DNA of 64,000 bases from Erythroxylum novogranatense (lineage: Eukaryota > Streptophyta > Magnoliopsida > Malpighiales > Erythroxylaceae): positions 49,699,783-49,763,782 of the forward strand of contig CM057228.1 of the NCBI GenBank assembly GCA_029891385.1. The letters run 5' to 3'. The notes under the pieces were generated by a model that ran no database searches, was not told the origin of the DNA, and saw only the letters and a list, made by a program, of their open reading frames with translations. Of this stretch, positions 34,441-44,761 are shown piece after piece. The position numbers and the translations under genes were made by a program. Every line of letters begins with the position of its first letter. Position 1 is the stretch's first letter.

Positions 34441-36815
34441 ACCGCTCCCTAAGATGAAATACTATAGTGTGAGCATCCATGGACTCGTCTTTGCTCCTGC
34501 ACTCTGGTGACATCGAGGCAAGCATAAAGCAAGTATCCATATCACATCCTTTAGATGCTTACAATATGCTTTCGATCCCCATCGAAGCATCGACAAAAGT
34601 CAATCGAAAGTGGAACATCTAGGACGTATCCCAGTTCCTCAGATCTAAGAACAATTCTCAGATTCCTCAGCCAATCAAGAAAATTCGGTCCAGAATAGAG
34701 AGCGAAAATTCACACTGAAAGACTTCTTCAATCAACCTAGCGCGATAGAAAGAAGGAATGATAGAATAGAAATGCCTGCATGATCATAAGGACTTGCATG
34801 ACATGCATATGGCTCCCACTAGTTTCCTAGAATCCATAACCCTCTTTACGAATCCAGAGAAACGATATGACATAATGTCCTAGTGGGTCGATATCCGACA
34901 TTGCTAAGAGTGACCTTGGGTTTGCCCAACAAGCCACAACTTAGGTCAATCGGTAGGTATCGGTCATACCAATTGTATCATCGATAACCGACATTAAGAA
35001 TGACCTTGGGTTTACCCAACAAGCCACCTTATATCTCGGGAGGTATTAGATATACCAATTACATCTTAGACACAACTATCGATCAGTGCTATCAACTTGT
35101 TGATGTGTGCACTTACATTGGGTATCAACTCTTTGATGCGCATACATCTAATGTATGCTATCCAATTTCGCCTCTGTCCACGTTGACCTTGAGGTTAGCT
35201 CAACAAATCAACGCTTCTAGGAAAACCGACCCATTAATCCGAAAATCTCATTTTCATGGTTCGAACATATTCATATAGAGTGAGCTTGAGGTTAGCTCAA
35301 CAACTCAACCCTATAAGAACTCTGGTTCTTACCATATTAATGGAAGGCGTTAGTTTCATATTCCGAGGGGAGATTTCGAAACTTCAGACTCCAAGCTTAG
35401 GACTATATGGAATGATTTAGGTTTCATCAATCACATTGAATCAATCCTTATAATCATCCATCATCCAACCTGAGCATGCCACAAGTCGACTTTCATCAAA
35501 TGCAAGTCGCCTTATGCTTCTGCCCACACACAAGTCGACTTGTATGACACAAGTCGACTTATTTCATCTGCCCATGAACAAGTCGACTTACAAGGTACTA
35601 CAAGTCGACTTATACTAAGATCTTGATCAAGTCGACTTATTCTATCCACAAGTCGACTTATCCAAAAATCTTGAACAAGTCGACTTATGCCATATGCAAG
35701 TCGACTTATTCAGGGAATTTTGCTAAAATCTCTAATCGGCTAATTCCTCAATCAGTACAATTCCAATTCTCAACACCATCATACCTAGGGTAATATCTGT
35801 GAATTGATGCCTCAATGAACACTTCATTGATTCATGAATGCCTTAAATAGTCAAACTATATGAAAAGCTTGGAATGAGTCAAAACTCATTAATTTCCAAA
35901 TAATTTAGGAACACCCTAATTATCAACCTAAGCATCTCTAGCTAGCACATACATTATCAAATTTACTTCAGCACATGCCATAAAAAATATGACGGTCAAA
36001 ACAAACAAGATAATGCAAGATACTACCGAGACGCTAATGTGATCAATTCGGCATTCAAAAATTCTTGGAAAAGCAACTTCAAGCAATTCAGTTTGGCAAT
36101 CATATTACATCAAGATAACACATTTTAATCACATTAAAATGGTTCAAGGCATTGGAACTGAAAAGCACACTCAATCAAGCCAAGCAAAACAGTCCCAACA
36201 ATTTTCACAAAACTGTCCAGTTCTGTACATTGCTCGAAATGATCAATGAAAAAATTTCAATAAATTCTGAGAAAATTGCATAGGTTAGTACATGTTCAGA
36301 AAACGCTACATGAATTTTTTTAGGATTTTAGGCCATCAAAAACTCAGTCAACCTAAATAACAAAACCGATTCAAAATCTGTGTTCATCAGCACAGCAATT
36401 CCCAACAGCATAGAATAAATTCGTGAATAAATATCCAATCACCTTGAAATCCAATTTCCATGCTCACAGACATTCACCAACATCTTAGAGACATGTAGGT
36501 GAAGGAAAATCCGAAAAACCATTTTTCTAGAATTTATTCTCGATTTTATACTCATGCCTGTTCCAGAATCGTTTCACAAAACAGCATCTGTAACCTTAGG
36601 GGATTAATTAGCAAAACTATATCAAATCAAATCGATAAATTCTCAAATTTCATAGACATATTCTCTAACATGTTATGAACAATTCTGGGCAGAAAAATTT
36701 CGAAAATCATATCACAATATAAATTCGAAATCTGAACAGATAGCATGCATCAACAGAAAATTTCATTAGGGTTTCTGATCTCGCTTAGGTTTTAGCTTCA
36801 TACGGGATACCAGAC
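34441..36815 (-). other. Long untranslated leader of the copia element
   Basis: Between the primer site and gag lie about 2.3 kb with no protein resemblance. It holds GACCTTGGGTTTxCCCAACAAGCCAC repeats at about 34912 and 35003, and a palindrome array at 35482-35707. The remainder (35710-36780) is AT-rich, without notable structure. The leader is unusually long for a copia element and may include the gag N-terminus in unreadable form. Confidence 0.5.
35482..35707. repeat. Array of AAGTCGACTT palindromes
   Basis: Nine exact copies of the 10-bp palindrome AAGTCGACTT (each with a SalI site) and one variant (AAGTCGCCTT) occur in 226 bases with irregular spacing of 6 to 30 bases. Most are embedded in CAAGTCGACTTAT. 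The same motif occurs four times at the matching end of each LTR (30960-31050 and 38652-38735). In the left LTR one copy extends to a perfect 24-bp palindrome at 31007-31030. Confidence 0.9.
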
Positions 36816-36827
36816 GCTCTGATACCA
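36816..36827 (-). promoter_or_regulatory. tRNA-iMet primer-binding site
   Basis: GCTCTGATACCA on the + strand is TGGTATCAGAGC on the minus strand, the standard complement of the 3' end of plant initiator-methionine tRNA used by most copia elements. One base separates it from the 5' LTR at 36829. It fixes the element's orientation as minus. Confidence 0.9.
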
Positions 36828-36828
36828 C

Positions 36829-38742
36829 TGTAGGAAAATCCCGGGAGGTACATCACATGTACCGGCATCGGAAAACAAAATTTTTTGTTCCCAGGACTTT
36901 CCCGAATCCCAGGATCCAGGTATCGGTATGAAGACATCAACCTAAATAGCCAAAAGAGACTATCTCTAAAGGTGATCCACGCAGAGATCAGAAAATCTAA
37001 CCGGATCAAACCCCTTTGACCCGGGAATAGCTAGAACAGATTAAAGCCTGCTAGAGCCTACCTCTGTCCTGGAGAGCTTAAATCAACGTTGGAGGAGGAT
37101 AAAAAAGCTTGGAGGAGAGGATGAAGAATCGTTGGAGAAGAGTTTAAGAAAGAAACTCTTTCTTTTCTTTTTTTCCAAAACCTACGAAGATGATCTTCCA
37201 AAGATCAAAGAAAAGACTCCTTCTTTTTATCTTATCCCATAAGCCAACGATTCCCATCTTTCATCACTTCATTTTTGTCTTTTGTCATTAATTACAAGTG
37301 ATGACTAAGCTTTGAAATGGAAACTTTCATTCCCTTCTTCCTCCCACACGTACACATGCATATATTTATATAATAATTAATTAATTAATTACTTAATTAA
37401 TTAATTAGAATATAATTGCTAAGGTCCAGTCCAACTGGAATTGGTCCTACCGCCTCACGGCCCCTTGCATCAAAACGCCTCGAGACCTTTCTTAGCAATA
37501 TCGATGTCGCGATCTCATCGGGACATATCTCGATCTCATCGGGATCCATTTAATCCTAATGCTCTCCATAATTGGAACTCTGTCCAATTACTATTTTACA
37601 GATTCTCTGAAACACTCTTATGCGTGTGACCCTTTAGGCTCCCGGTTATGTTGGCCACTTAGATTAACAATTAATCGAGCAAGTCGTGAAGCGGTATCTA
37701 GAACACATCACGACCCCTAATTGACCGGAAAGTAATCGGTTTGATGTATTCATCACGAACCGGATCACGAACCCTTCCATGACAATTACCGTGCAATTCG
37801 TCCTTTCACCATCCTATACCCCACTTGGTTATGAGTATGGTCAAAGTGTCAACTCTCACTAGATCGAGTCTAGCCAGTGATATCGGTTCTCGTCCCGGGA
37901 CTCATTACTTTATATGTCAATGAAGACACTCTTCATGACATACATCCGCCACCCTTAGTAATGATCCCGACAAGAGGCCATGGGTATCTCTTACGCTAAT
38001 CCGTAAGTGGTGAATCATTTATTGGCTACTCAATTATCTTGAATACCTCGTTCGCACCCAAGCACCACCCTATGAGTTACCTCCGAAGGCAACAAGGAAT
38101 GGAGTCAAAGCAGGATCAAGATTCAAGATATCCTCGAGTACCTCAAGTCTAAGGATACTTGCACCATTGCTATGATGAGATTATCACTGACACTTAGATA
38201 AGATATCCATGTGATGATCTCATGGCAGGTCATCCAATGAACTTACTACCGCTAGTAAGCATCCACATGTCAATTTTAAATATCTCATATTTACAGTTCC
38301 TGAGATCCACTGCTTGATCCAATCAAGGAATATGACATGTGCTAGTCTATCCGGATTAATGATGTCCAATCTCATTAATCCTATGACTAGGGAGAATTCT
38401 GATACTGACATAATTGCACATGATAGGAATCTCAGGAGTATGAACACATCATAATTTTCTTCATGCTATGTCATATATCATGGACTTCATTAATTCGATT
38501 AAAGATCCAATCAATTCATAAGCAATGTTTATGAATATCAAATTAATGAATAATGCCTTTTCTTTATTTATTCATAAAGTCTGCACACGACTTTGAATAA
38601 AAAGCGCTAAAGGGATTGCCTTTAGGGCACAAATAAACGAAGATCGATTTGAACAAGTCGACTTATCCAATGAACAAGTCGACTTATCGATTCGAACATG
38701 TAAGTCGACTTACACATGGTACAAGTCGACTTATCACTTACA
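36829..38742 (-). repeat. 5' LTR of the copia element
   Basis: Collinear with the 3' LTR, with the same TG/CA ends and AAGTCGACTT palindromes at 38652-38735. Scattered base changes and many one- to three-base indels separate the two LTRs. A good part of the indels sit at CTG/CAG, so an insertion age computed from raw differences would be too high. Confidence 0.88.
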
Positions 38743-38855
38743 GATGATATATGAGAAGAACTAGCATTAGTACTCATGGTTGTAGACAAATATGGTGAAG
38801 GGTTCAAAGAACAATCTGCTAGTGATTCGTTCCCTTATATAGTAAATAATTCAAG

Positions 38856-39545
38856 ATAAGATAAGGAAGCTCTGCAAAAAAATCTAACTCTATCTCTTCT
38901 TAGTCGTTGCATTAGATTGCATTCATCTCAACCATTAATTAGTATTCGTATCCTAACTACACAATATCCAAGACAAGATCAGGAATCTCTACACAGAATC
39001 TAACTCTATCTCCTCCCATCCGTTGGATTAGATTGCATTTATCTCAAGTGTTGATTAGTATTCATATCCTATCCACACAATATCCAAGACAAGATAAGGT
39101 ATCTCTGCATAGAATCTAACTCTATCTCTTCCCATCCGTTGGATTAGATTGCATTCATCTCAACCGTTAATTAGTATTCATATCCTATCTACACAATATC
39201 TAAGACAAGATAAGGTATCTCTGCACAAAATCTATCGATCTCTTCTCATTCGTTGGATTAGATTACATTCATCTCAACCGTTAATTAATATTCATATTCT
39301 ATCCACACAATATCCAAGACAAGATAAGGAATCTCTGCACAGAATCTAACCCTATCTCTTCCCATCTGTTGGATTAGATTGCATTCATCTCAAACCGTTA
39401 ATTAGTATTCGTACCTTATCCATACAATATCTAAGACAAGATAAGGAATATCTACAAGAAATCTAACTCTATCTCTTCCCAGCCGTTAGATTAGATTGTA
39501 TTTATCTTAACCATTAATTAGTATTCGTATCCAATCTACAACATT
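38856..39545. repeat. Six tandem copies of a 116-bp repeat
   Basis: Units start at about 38856, 38971, 39087, 39203, 39317 and 39434, marked by AGACAAGATAAGG. Each contains ATCTAACTCTATCTCTTCCC, CCGTTGGATTAGATTGCAT and TTAATTAGTATTCATATCC. Spacing is 114-117 bases. The array lies between the two divergent Harbinger genes and directly upstream of a TATA box, so it is probably promoter DNA of the element. The copia target site is just left of it. Confidence 0.9.
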
Positions 39546-39547
39546 TC

Positions 39548-39556
39548 TATAAATAG
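39548..39556 (+). promoter_or_regulatory. TATA box of the Harbinger ORF1 gene
   Basis: TATAAATAG lies 97 bases upstream of the ATG at 39645, immediately after the last 116-bp repeat. Spacing to the start codon leaves room for a 5' leader of about 65 bases, normal for a plant gene. Confidence 0.65.
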
Positions 39557-39644
39557 TTTATTTGTTCTACTAAACTGAAACCCTCGTTCATATAACACTC
39601 TTTGAAATCCTAAACTATAGCACTCTTTCAAACCTATATGAAAA

Positions 39645-40506
39645 ATGGCAAGCTCTAATTTTGGGGTAAAGCCTTCAAATACCTCTCAAAGTGCATCATA
39701 TTCAGTTGAAGAAGATCGAGTTGTGTGTCATGTATATCTTAATGTTTCACAAGACCCAGTCATTGGTAGAGATCAATCTATGGCTTAGTTTTGGTCTCGC
39801 ATTATAACTGAGTACTATCAAATGCTACCGAATCATATCACTACTATTCAACCTTAGAGATCTTTAAAAGCTCGATGCCAAACTATAATGACAGCTATTG
39901 GAAACTTTAGAGGATGTGTTCGACAAATTGAAAACTTGAATCCAAGTGGTGCTTTTGAACAAGATATTGTAAATGCTTTTTTTTTTCTTTGTATAAATTG
40001 AAATACATTTGATTTATACCCTAAAATCTAACTTAAGTTACATTGTTGTCTTGCAGTTCGAGAAAGCAAAAGATTTATTCATTCAAGATCCAAAATTTCA
40101 ACAAAATTTCAAATTTGATCATATATGGCCAATTCTAAAAAATATGGAGAAATATATTGATATTAGTAGAGAGAAAGCGTCTGGTCATCGAAAACAATCT
40201 AAGTGCAATAAAATGTCATCGTCCGAATCTCAAAAATCAGATAAGTTAATAAGATCATCATCATTTTGTATTGATTTAAATCATGATTTTGAAGTTGAAG
40301 ATCCATTTATTGAAAGAAATGATAAACCTGATCATTCTATTGGGAGGAAGAAAGAAAAAATGAAAAAGGAACAAAATGAAGAAATGAAAAAACTTTTTAT
40401 GTCTACGAATAAAGAAATAAAAGTACTGTTTCATGAAAGTCAATCTCTTCTTGAAAAAATTATGAACTTCAGTTGTTACGAGCTCAAAATGAGGCAAAAA
40501 AATTAG
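39645..40506 (+). pseudogene. Harbinger ORF1: NAM-associated/Myb-like companion protein
   Basis: Exon 1 from ATG 39645 gives an N-terminal Myb/SANT-like segment (YSVEEDRVVCHVYLNVSQDP, FWSRIITEYYQ, RSLKARCQTIMTAIGNFRGC). A GT at about 39967 and TTGCAG ending at 40056 bound a short AT-rich intron. Exon 2 gives FEKAKDLFIQDPKFQQNFKF then HIWPILKNMEKY, the NAM-associated C-terminal domain, and a basic coiled tail rich in Lys and Glu. Plant members are often mislabelled glutathione S-transferase T3-like. The protein binds element ends and brings in the transposase. TAG at 39787 and a second stop at about 39855 interrupt exon 1. Confidence 0.75.
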
Positions 40507-41283
40507 AGTTATGTCAAAAATAGGAAGGCAATAAAATTTTTTGCAAAGATTTGGATTTCATAAAAAATTCATTGATACGTGAGGCTTTTAGAAATGAACA
40601 AATGAAAATTTATGCCAAAAGAGCTCAGGAAGGAGAATCTTAAGGAGGAGTTGGCTCATCTAGTGGTTTTAGCTATATTTTGATTTTGGAGGAAATGAGG
40701 ATGACCTTCCAAGCTATTAATTATTTATGTTAAATTAATATTTTCAAGTGCTTTAGTTTTACTTTTAATTTGATTGTTGCAATTTTAGTTTGATTATAAT
40801 CTCTAGTCGATTTCGTTGTAATTTATTTTAATTTGGTTGTAATTTCAAATATTTTGTTGAGTTTTAATTTTAAAATCAATGTTGTGGTTTAAATTTATGT
40901 ACTTTTTATTTCAAATTTACTTTTAATTCTTAAGATATTTTTAATGAATTTATAACACTTACAACTAAGAATAATAAATAAATATTAAAATAAATTTAAT
41001 ATTATATTCAATATTAGTCTCGTTTTAAATGTCTCAATGAGATTTTTGTAATGATATAATTTTGTAGAGTAATATATATTTTAAATTTAATTACTTAGTA
41101 AATTATATACATAAATCAATTTGTGAAAAAAACATAAAGGAATATGTTAAAAAGTAGATGGACAAAGTTGTCTTTTTACAATTTTTTGGTGCATAAATAG
41201 TAACACATCAAGTTCAAAACATATCAAAATTGATGCGTTACTATTCATTGCACCATTTTGGTGTGCCTTGGTTGGAGATGGCC
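40507..41283. other. Right end of the Harbinger element, non-coding
   Basis: AT-rich 3' flank of ORF1. Subterminal motifs near the end (GTGCATAAATAGTAACA, TTGATGCGTTACTATTCATTGCACC) mirror the left end's TTTTACACCAAATTTGGTG-type motifs. Ends with the terminal inverted repeat at 41272-41283. Confidence 0.6.
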
Positions 41284-41588
41284 TAAGTTCCATCGGTAAA
41301 GTTAGTCGTGAATTAACCGACGGATTTGATAATTCCATCAGTGAATTTACCGTCAAAGAAATCTTGCTTGTCGCTAAATTTATCGACATCTTTTTAGAGA
41401 CAAAACACAAAATATTAGTCGGTAAATTAGCGACGGAAAATCTGTACTCCGTCACCAATTATTACCTACGACCATTTTTCCGACGACTAGTTCCGTCGGT
41501 AAATTCCATCCCTAACTTAGTTTACTAATAGAAAACCTTTTCATTTCGTTGTTAAATTTCGTCGCTAAACCTTATTTTTCTTGTAATA
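41284..41588 (+). repeat. Right subterminal repeats and terminus of the CACTA element
   Basis: A dense run of short motifs (AACCGACGGATTT, TTTACCGTCAAAG, GTCGGTAAATTAGCGACGG, TTTTTCCGACGAC, GTTCCGTCGGTAAATT, TTTCGTCGCTAAA) closes with TTTTTCTTGTAATA. This is characteristic CACTA subterminal DNA, the binding site for TNPA-like proteins. Confidence 0.75.
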
Positions 41589-44100
41589 CATAAGATGGTT
41601 CTTGCCAAAATCTTTTTCTAAGAACACTTGATGTCCAGTTGTTCTGACTGAGAATTTGTTTAAACTTGTGACAATCATTCAACTTTTTTCTTCTTCCTTG
41701 ACACAATCCTCACTGTTAAGTTCACTAGTTACTCTGTATTTAAAGTTCTGTTTTTGTTTTCTTTGTCTTTCATCAAATAGGATCACATCATGACCCAAAA
41801 GTATGCATATAAATATTTTGTACTCGGAGCTGAAGAAGTAGCAATTTCAAATGGTTGGAGACCTTTAAAATGGTATGTTCCTTTTATCACAAGAGAGAAG
41901 ATTACTAGTATTTAACTTTTGATTTTGCATTTTTTTTGGGTTGAAAATTCCACTTCGAAGATGAATAGTATTTCCCTTTTCTTATGCAAAGCTAACAGAT
42001 ACTTCCACTTTTTCTTCCGATCATAGTAAGATCAAATGTACTTGAAAGGAGCCTAATCATATTCACCATGAACCTAGAACAGAGTGCAATATGATTCGAC
42101 GACCTTCTGTTACAGGAGATTGATTCAGGAGTACTTTACTGTTGACCTTTATGCATGGTGTTTCTTTTCTCTGTTATTTTTATAGAGCGTCTATGGAGCA
42201 GGATATATAGAGAGAGCATATCCTCTGGTCTGCAGGCATTATCTTAACAGCGCTACTCCGCTTGCACTACGTAGATTCCTCCTGAATGGGAGTGGAGTTC
42301 CGGCTGCCCCATTCACAAACAATTTAATTGTCTGTGTCAATCAATCTCCAAGCTCTGAAGCAACCTACTCCTGGATTTAATTTCTGGGGAAACACGAGTC
42401 CATCCATGGTCTTGCTTGAAGATAACAACTAGCGACCACAAAAAGTAGCTCACGGGTGAAGTCACCGATTGTATGCGTTTTAATTAATCTACGCGTCTTT
42501 GAATTAAAACTGATTGTGTTAACTTGTTGCACAGGGTAGTCATTTCTATTCAATGAAATGCTAACACTCTTCCTTGGAAAAATGATGAAACTATTAATTC
42601 CACCAGCGAAAAAGACAATCTTGAGTTGAGCAATATCATCCAACTTGCCATAACTTCACCTTCTCCTGCTTTCCTTGTATTTTCTCTTTTCTTTCTCTCT
42701 AGTACGAGTACATACGGCGACATTGTGGACACCCAGCTGTCTGGGAGGGATCCTTAAACCTTGAAAACTATAAATCCTATTCTTTAAGCCATTCCTTTAT
42801 CATTTTGGTACTCAAAACTTAATTCTCACAATTGCCTAAAGTTTGCTTCCCTGTTTCAACTCTTGAATGATTATTATTGTATCACAAAGCCAAACCCAGC
42901 CAAGTATGTCAAGTCGCAAAAGGTTGAATCCCCAACCTAAAGGGCTCCCCACATCCCGACCCGACGAAACAATTAAGAGGATGAATCAGTCTAACTACCG
43001 CCATGGGAGTGAATAACCCATGACCTCAAGGAAATTTCACCTCAAAGTTCTCACAAGGAGTTTCAAAAGTGTTCTTTCATCTGCAGGTCGTAAGATTCGA
43101 ACCTTACACCTTGTCGCAAATCTGCCTCCCCGAAACCAGCCAAGTATGTCTGTTTCAATATCAAAAAGCCGGAATTAATTTAGCAGTTTTAGGAATAAAG
43201 ATTTCATGACTTTCACAAGCTTTTCAGACGGGAGCTTAAATTATTAGTCAAACAACGAAAGATTCGTACAGCACCCACGGTGACACATGGAAATAACCTA
43301 TTAATTAAATGCATATGTAATGGAGTGGTTGATTATGCTGGCGTCCCCAGCCCTGATGTTGATAAATTTTACATATCAATTGGGATCTTTCGCTCTCTAA
43401 ATCATCCATGCTCGCTGTGGTTAAGATTAAAGATCAAGCACACATCTTCAATTTCATGTTTAATTATTTTAAACATGAATCATTTAAATAATATACAATA
43501 TTTTTAGATAATTTATTTTCAAATTTAAAATATCTAACTAATGAATTTCTAATAATTTTTAGCACGGGTATTTTGATATGATTTTTTTAATGTTAATATA
43601 TTTAATAAAGTAATAAAAGTTTTTTAATGTCTATTTATTTTAAATGTCAATTTTAAATTAGAAGGCTGAAAGGACAAATCCACAAGTTTGTATCAAGAGA
43701 CTGTTATTTCAATAAGGTTACACAATTGATATTTCATATTGAATTTTATAAATTAATGTATTGCCTAAGTAATGTGTCTAGGAACAAATACAAATAGTAA
43801 AGAATTAGGAAAAGCCACATCTGATTTAAGAGAAGAAAAAGCTTTTGGTCAAATATCATATAGTAATTAGATCAATAAACTTGGGATCTTTCCATTTATT
43901 AACAAGCAAAGTTCCTTGAATTTACGCTTTTTAAAGAAGGAAGAAAGTCATGAACAGAGTTAAAATAGAAACACTCATTTGCTGAAGACTTTCTCCCAGT
44001 TTATAGATTAATCATGGAGTTTGATCGGTGAATCGACATAGAAATAGAATTGAAGGAGGAGAGTGTATTTTGTGTTATATGAAGAAATGATGTGTAGTGT
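41589..44100. other. Intergenic DNA between the CACTA end and MKP1
   Basis: No gene was recognised. Short open frames at 41268-41528, 42377-42732 and 43280-43507 have no family character. The one identifiable item is the SINE at 42911-43135; 43440-43660 is strongly AT-rich. Confidence 0.5.
42911..43135 (-). mobile_element. SINE with 15-bp target duplication
   Basis: CCAGCCAAGTATGTC occurs at 42896-42910 and again at 43136-43150, enclosing 225 bases. On the minus strand the insert has GGTTCGAATC (reverse complement of 43094-43103), which fits the RNA polymerase III B box, about 35-45 bases from its 5' end as in tRNA-derived SINEs. The A box is less clear. The 3' end lacks a long A tail. The size, the duplication length and the B box together support a SINE; the family is not recognised. 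Confidence 0.65.
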
Positions 44101-44761
44101 AATCTACTCTCTTTCTTTCTCTGTCTCTCAGTCAAATAAACGAGGAAAGTCACAATTGAAAAGGACTACTATTGCCAATTTCCCTTCTCTCTCTCTCTAA
44201 AACTATTCCCAGTTCTTCAACAGCGTCTCTTGTTCGGATTCGTCGTTGCTACTTTTATGGATTCACCTTCTCATCTGTTGTTGTAAGTTTCAAATCCGAC
44301 TACCTGCACCTCTTTATCTCTATTGCTGCAGCTTTGGGTCAGCGGGATAGAGGGAGAGTTTTAAGAAATGGAAAACCTTAGAAGAAAGACACCAGTCCTT
44401 TTGTTTACGTAATTACTCTTTTTTTATATAAAAAAATTTATTATTGGAGCTTTTAAAAATTAAGGTCTTGGATTTATATTTTGGGCAGCGTGGCTAATGT
44501 TTGATATTGGTTTTTATGTGTTGTTTTCTTTCTTCTTCTTCTTCTGGCTTATTTTTGATTTTTTGCAACTTATTTATTTATTTATTTTGGCTTGTAGGGG
44601 CGCTTTGTAACATAAAAGTCTAGGATCTGGTTTGTTACCCTTGTAATAACATCTTCATGTTGCATCTAAATCCAAGTTAGTGTTATCGAAGAACAGCCAG
44701 GCTCTTTAGGGTTTCTGGGTTTGGGGCAATCCTACAGTTGCTTGAAATTTTGTGAAGTGGG
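44101..44761 (+). promoter_or_regulatory. Probable 5' leader region of MKP1
   Basis: A CT-rich stretch (44101-44205, with a (CT)n run at 44187-44200) typical of plant leaders is followed by a candidate leader intron: GTAAGT at about 44288 and a TTGTAG acceptor at about 44593-44598. If spliced, several short upstream ATGs, including one at 44369, would be removed from the mRNA. Inference only; no clear TATA box was identified. Confidence 0.4.

Larger units (their letters stand above)
29158..38742 (-). mobile_element. Complete copia LTR retrotransposon with GATGA target duplication
   Basis: Two collinear LTRs (29158-31054 and 36829-38742) surround an internal region whose gag and pol remnants read on the minus strand. 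GATGA stands at 29153-29157 and 38743-38747. A primer site complementary to initiator-Met tRNA lies next to the right LTR, which is therefore the 5' LTR. Coding capacity is heavily broken by indels, several at CTG/CAG positions where the two LTRs also disagree. It inserted a few bases upstream of the Harbinger transposase's readable start. Confidence 0.9.
27450..41283. mobile_element. PIF/Harbinger transposon with both genes, split by a copia element
   Basis: The ends are exact inverted repeats: GGCCATCTCCA at the left and TGGAGATGGCC-type at the right (TTGGAGATGGCC, 41272-41283). They are flanked by TTA (27447-27449) and TAA (41284-41286), matching the TWA target preference of this superfamily, although the two flanks are not identical. 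It encodes a DDE transposase on the minus strand and the companion NAM-associated/Myb-like protein on the plus strand, diverging from the middle. Without the 9.6-kb copia insert the element would be about 4.2 kb, a usual size. Confidence 0.85.
24866..41588 (+). mobile_element. CACTA (En/Spm) element, decayed, split by a Harbinger element
   Basis: Three parts support it. First, a TNP2 C-terminal segment (24866-25335) and a Ptta/TNPA-like gene (25462-27147) lie on the + strand in the order usual for plant CACTA elements. Second, subterminal DNA full of short CGACGGA/TCGGTAAA-type repeats lies on both sides of the Harbinger insertion (about 27290-27449 and 41284-41575). Third, a right terminus TTTTTCTTGTAATA at about 41575-41588 is the reverse complement of the canonical CACTACAAGAAAAA end with C-to-T type changes. 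The left terminus was not found, so the start given is only where recognisable coding begins. Confidence 0.72.

Noticed and set aside
35482..35707. Regularly repeated short motif resembling a CRISPR array
   Set aside because: Spacing is irregular (6 to 30 bases), the repeat is a 10-bp palindrome, there are no Cas genes, and it lies in a plant retrotransposon.
43094..43103. GATTCGAACC as part of a tRNA gene
   Set aside because: No cloverleaf could be built around it; the target duplication and length fit a SINE instead.
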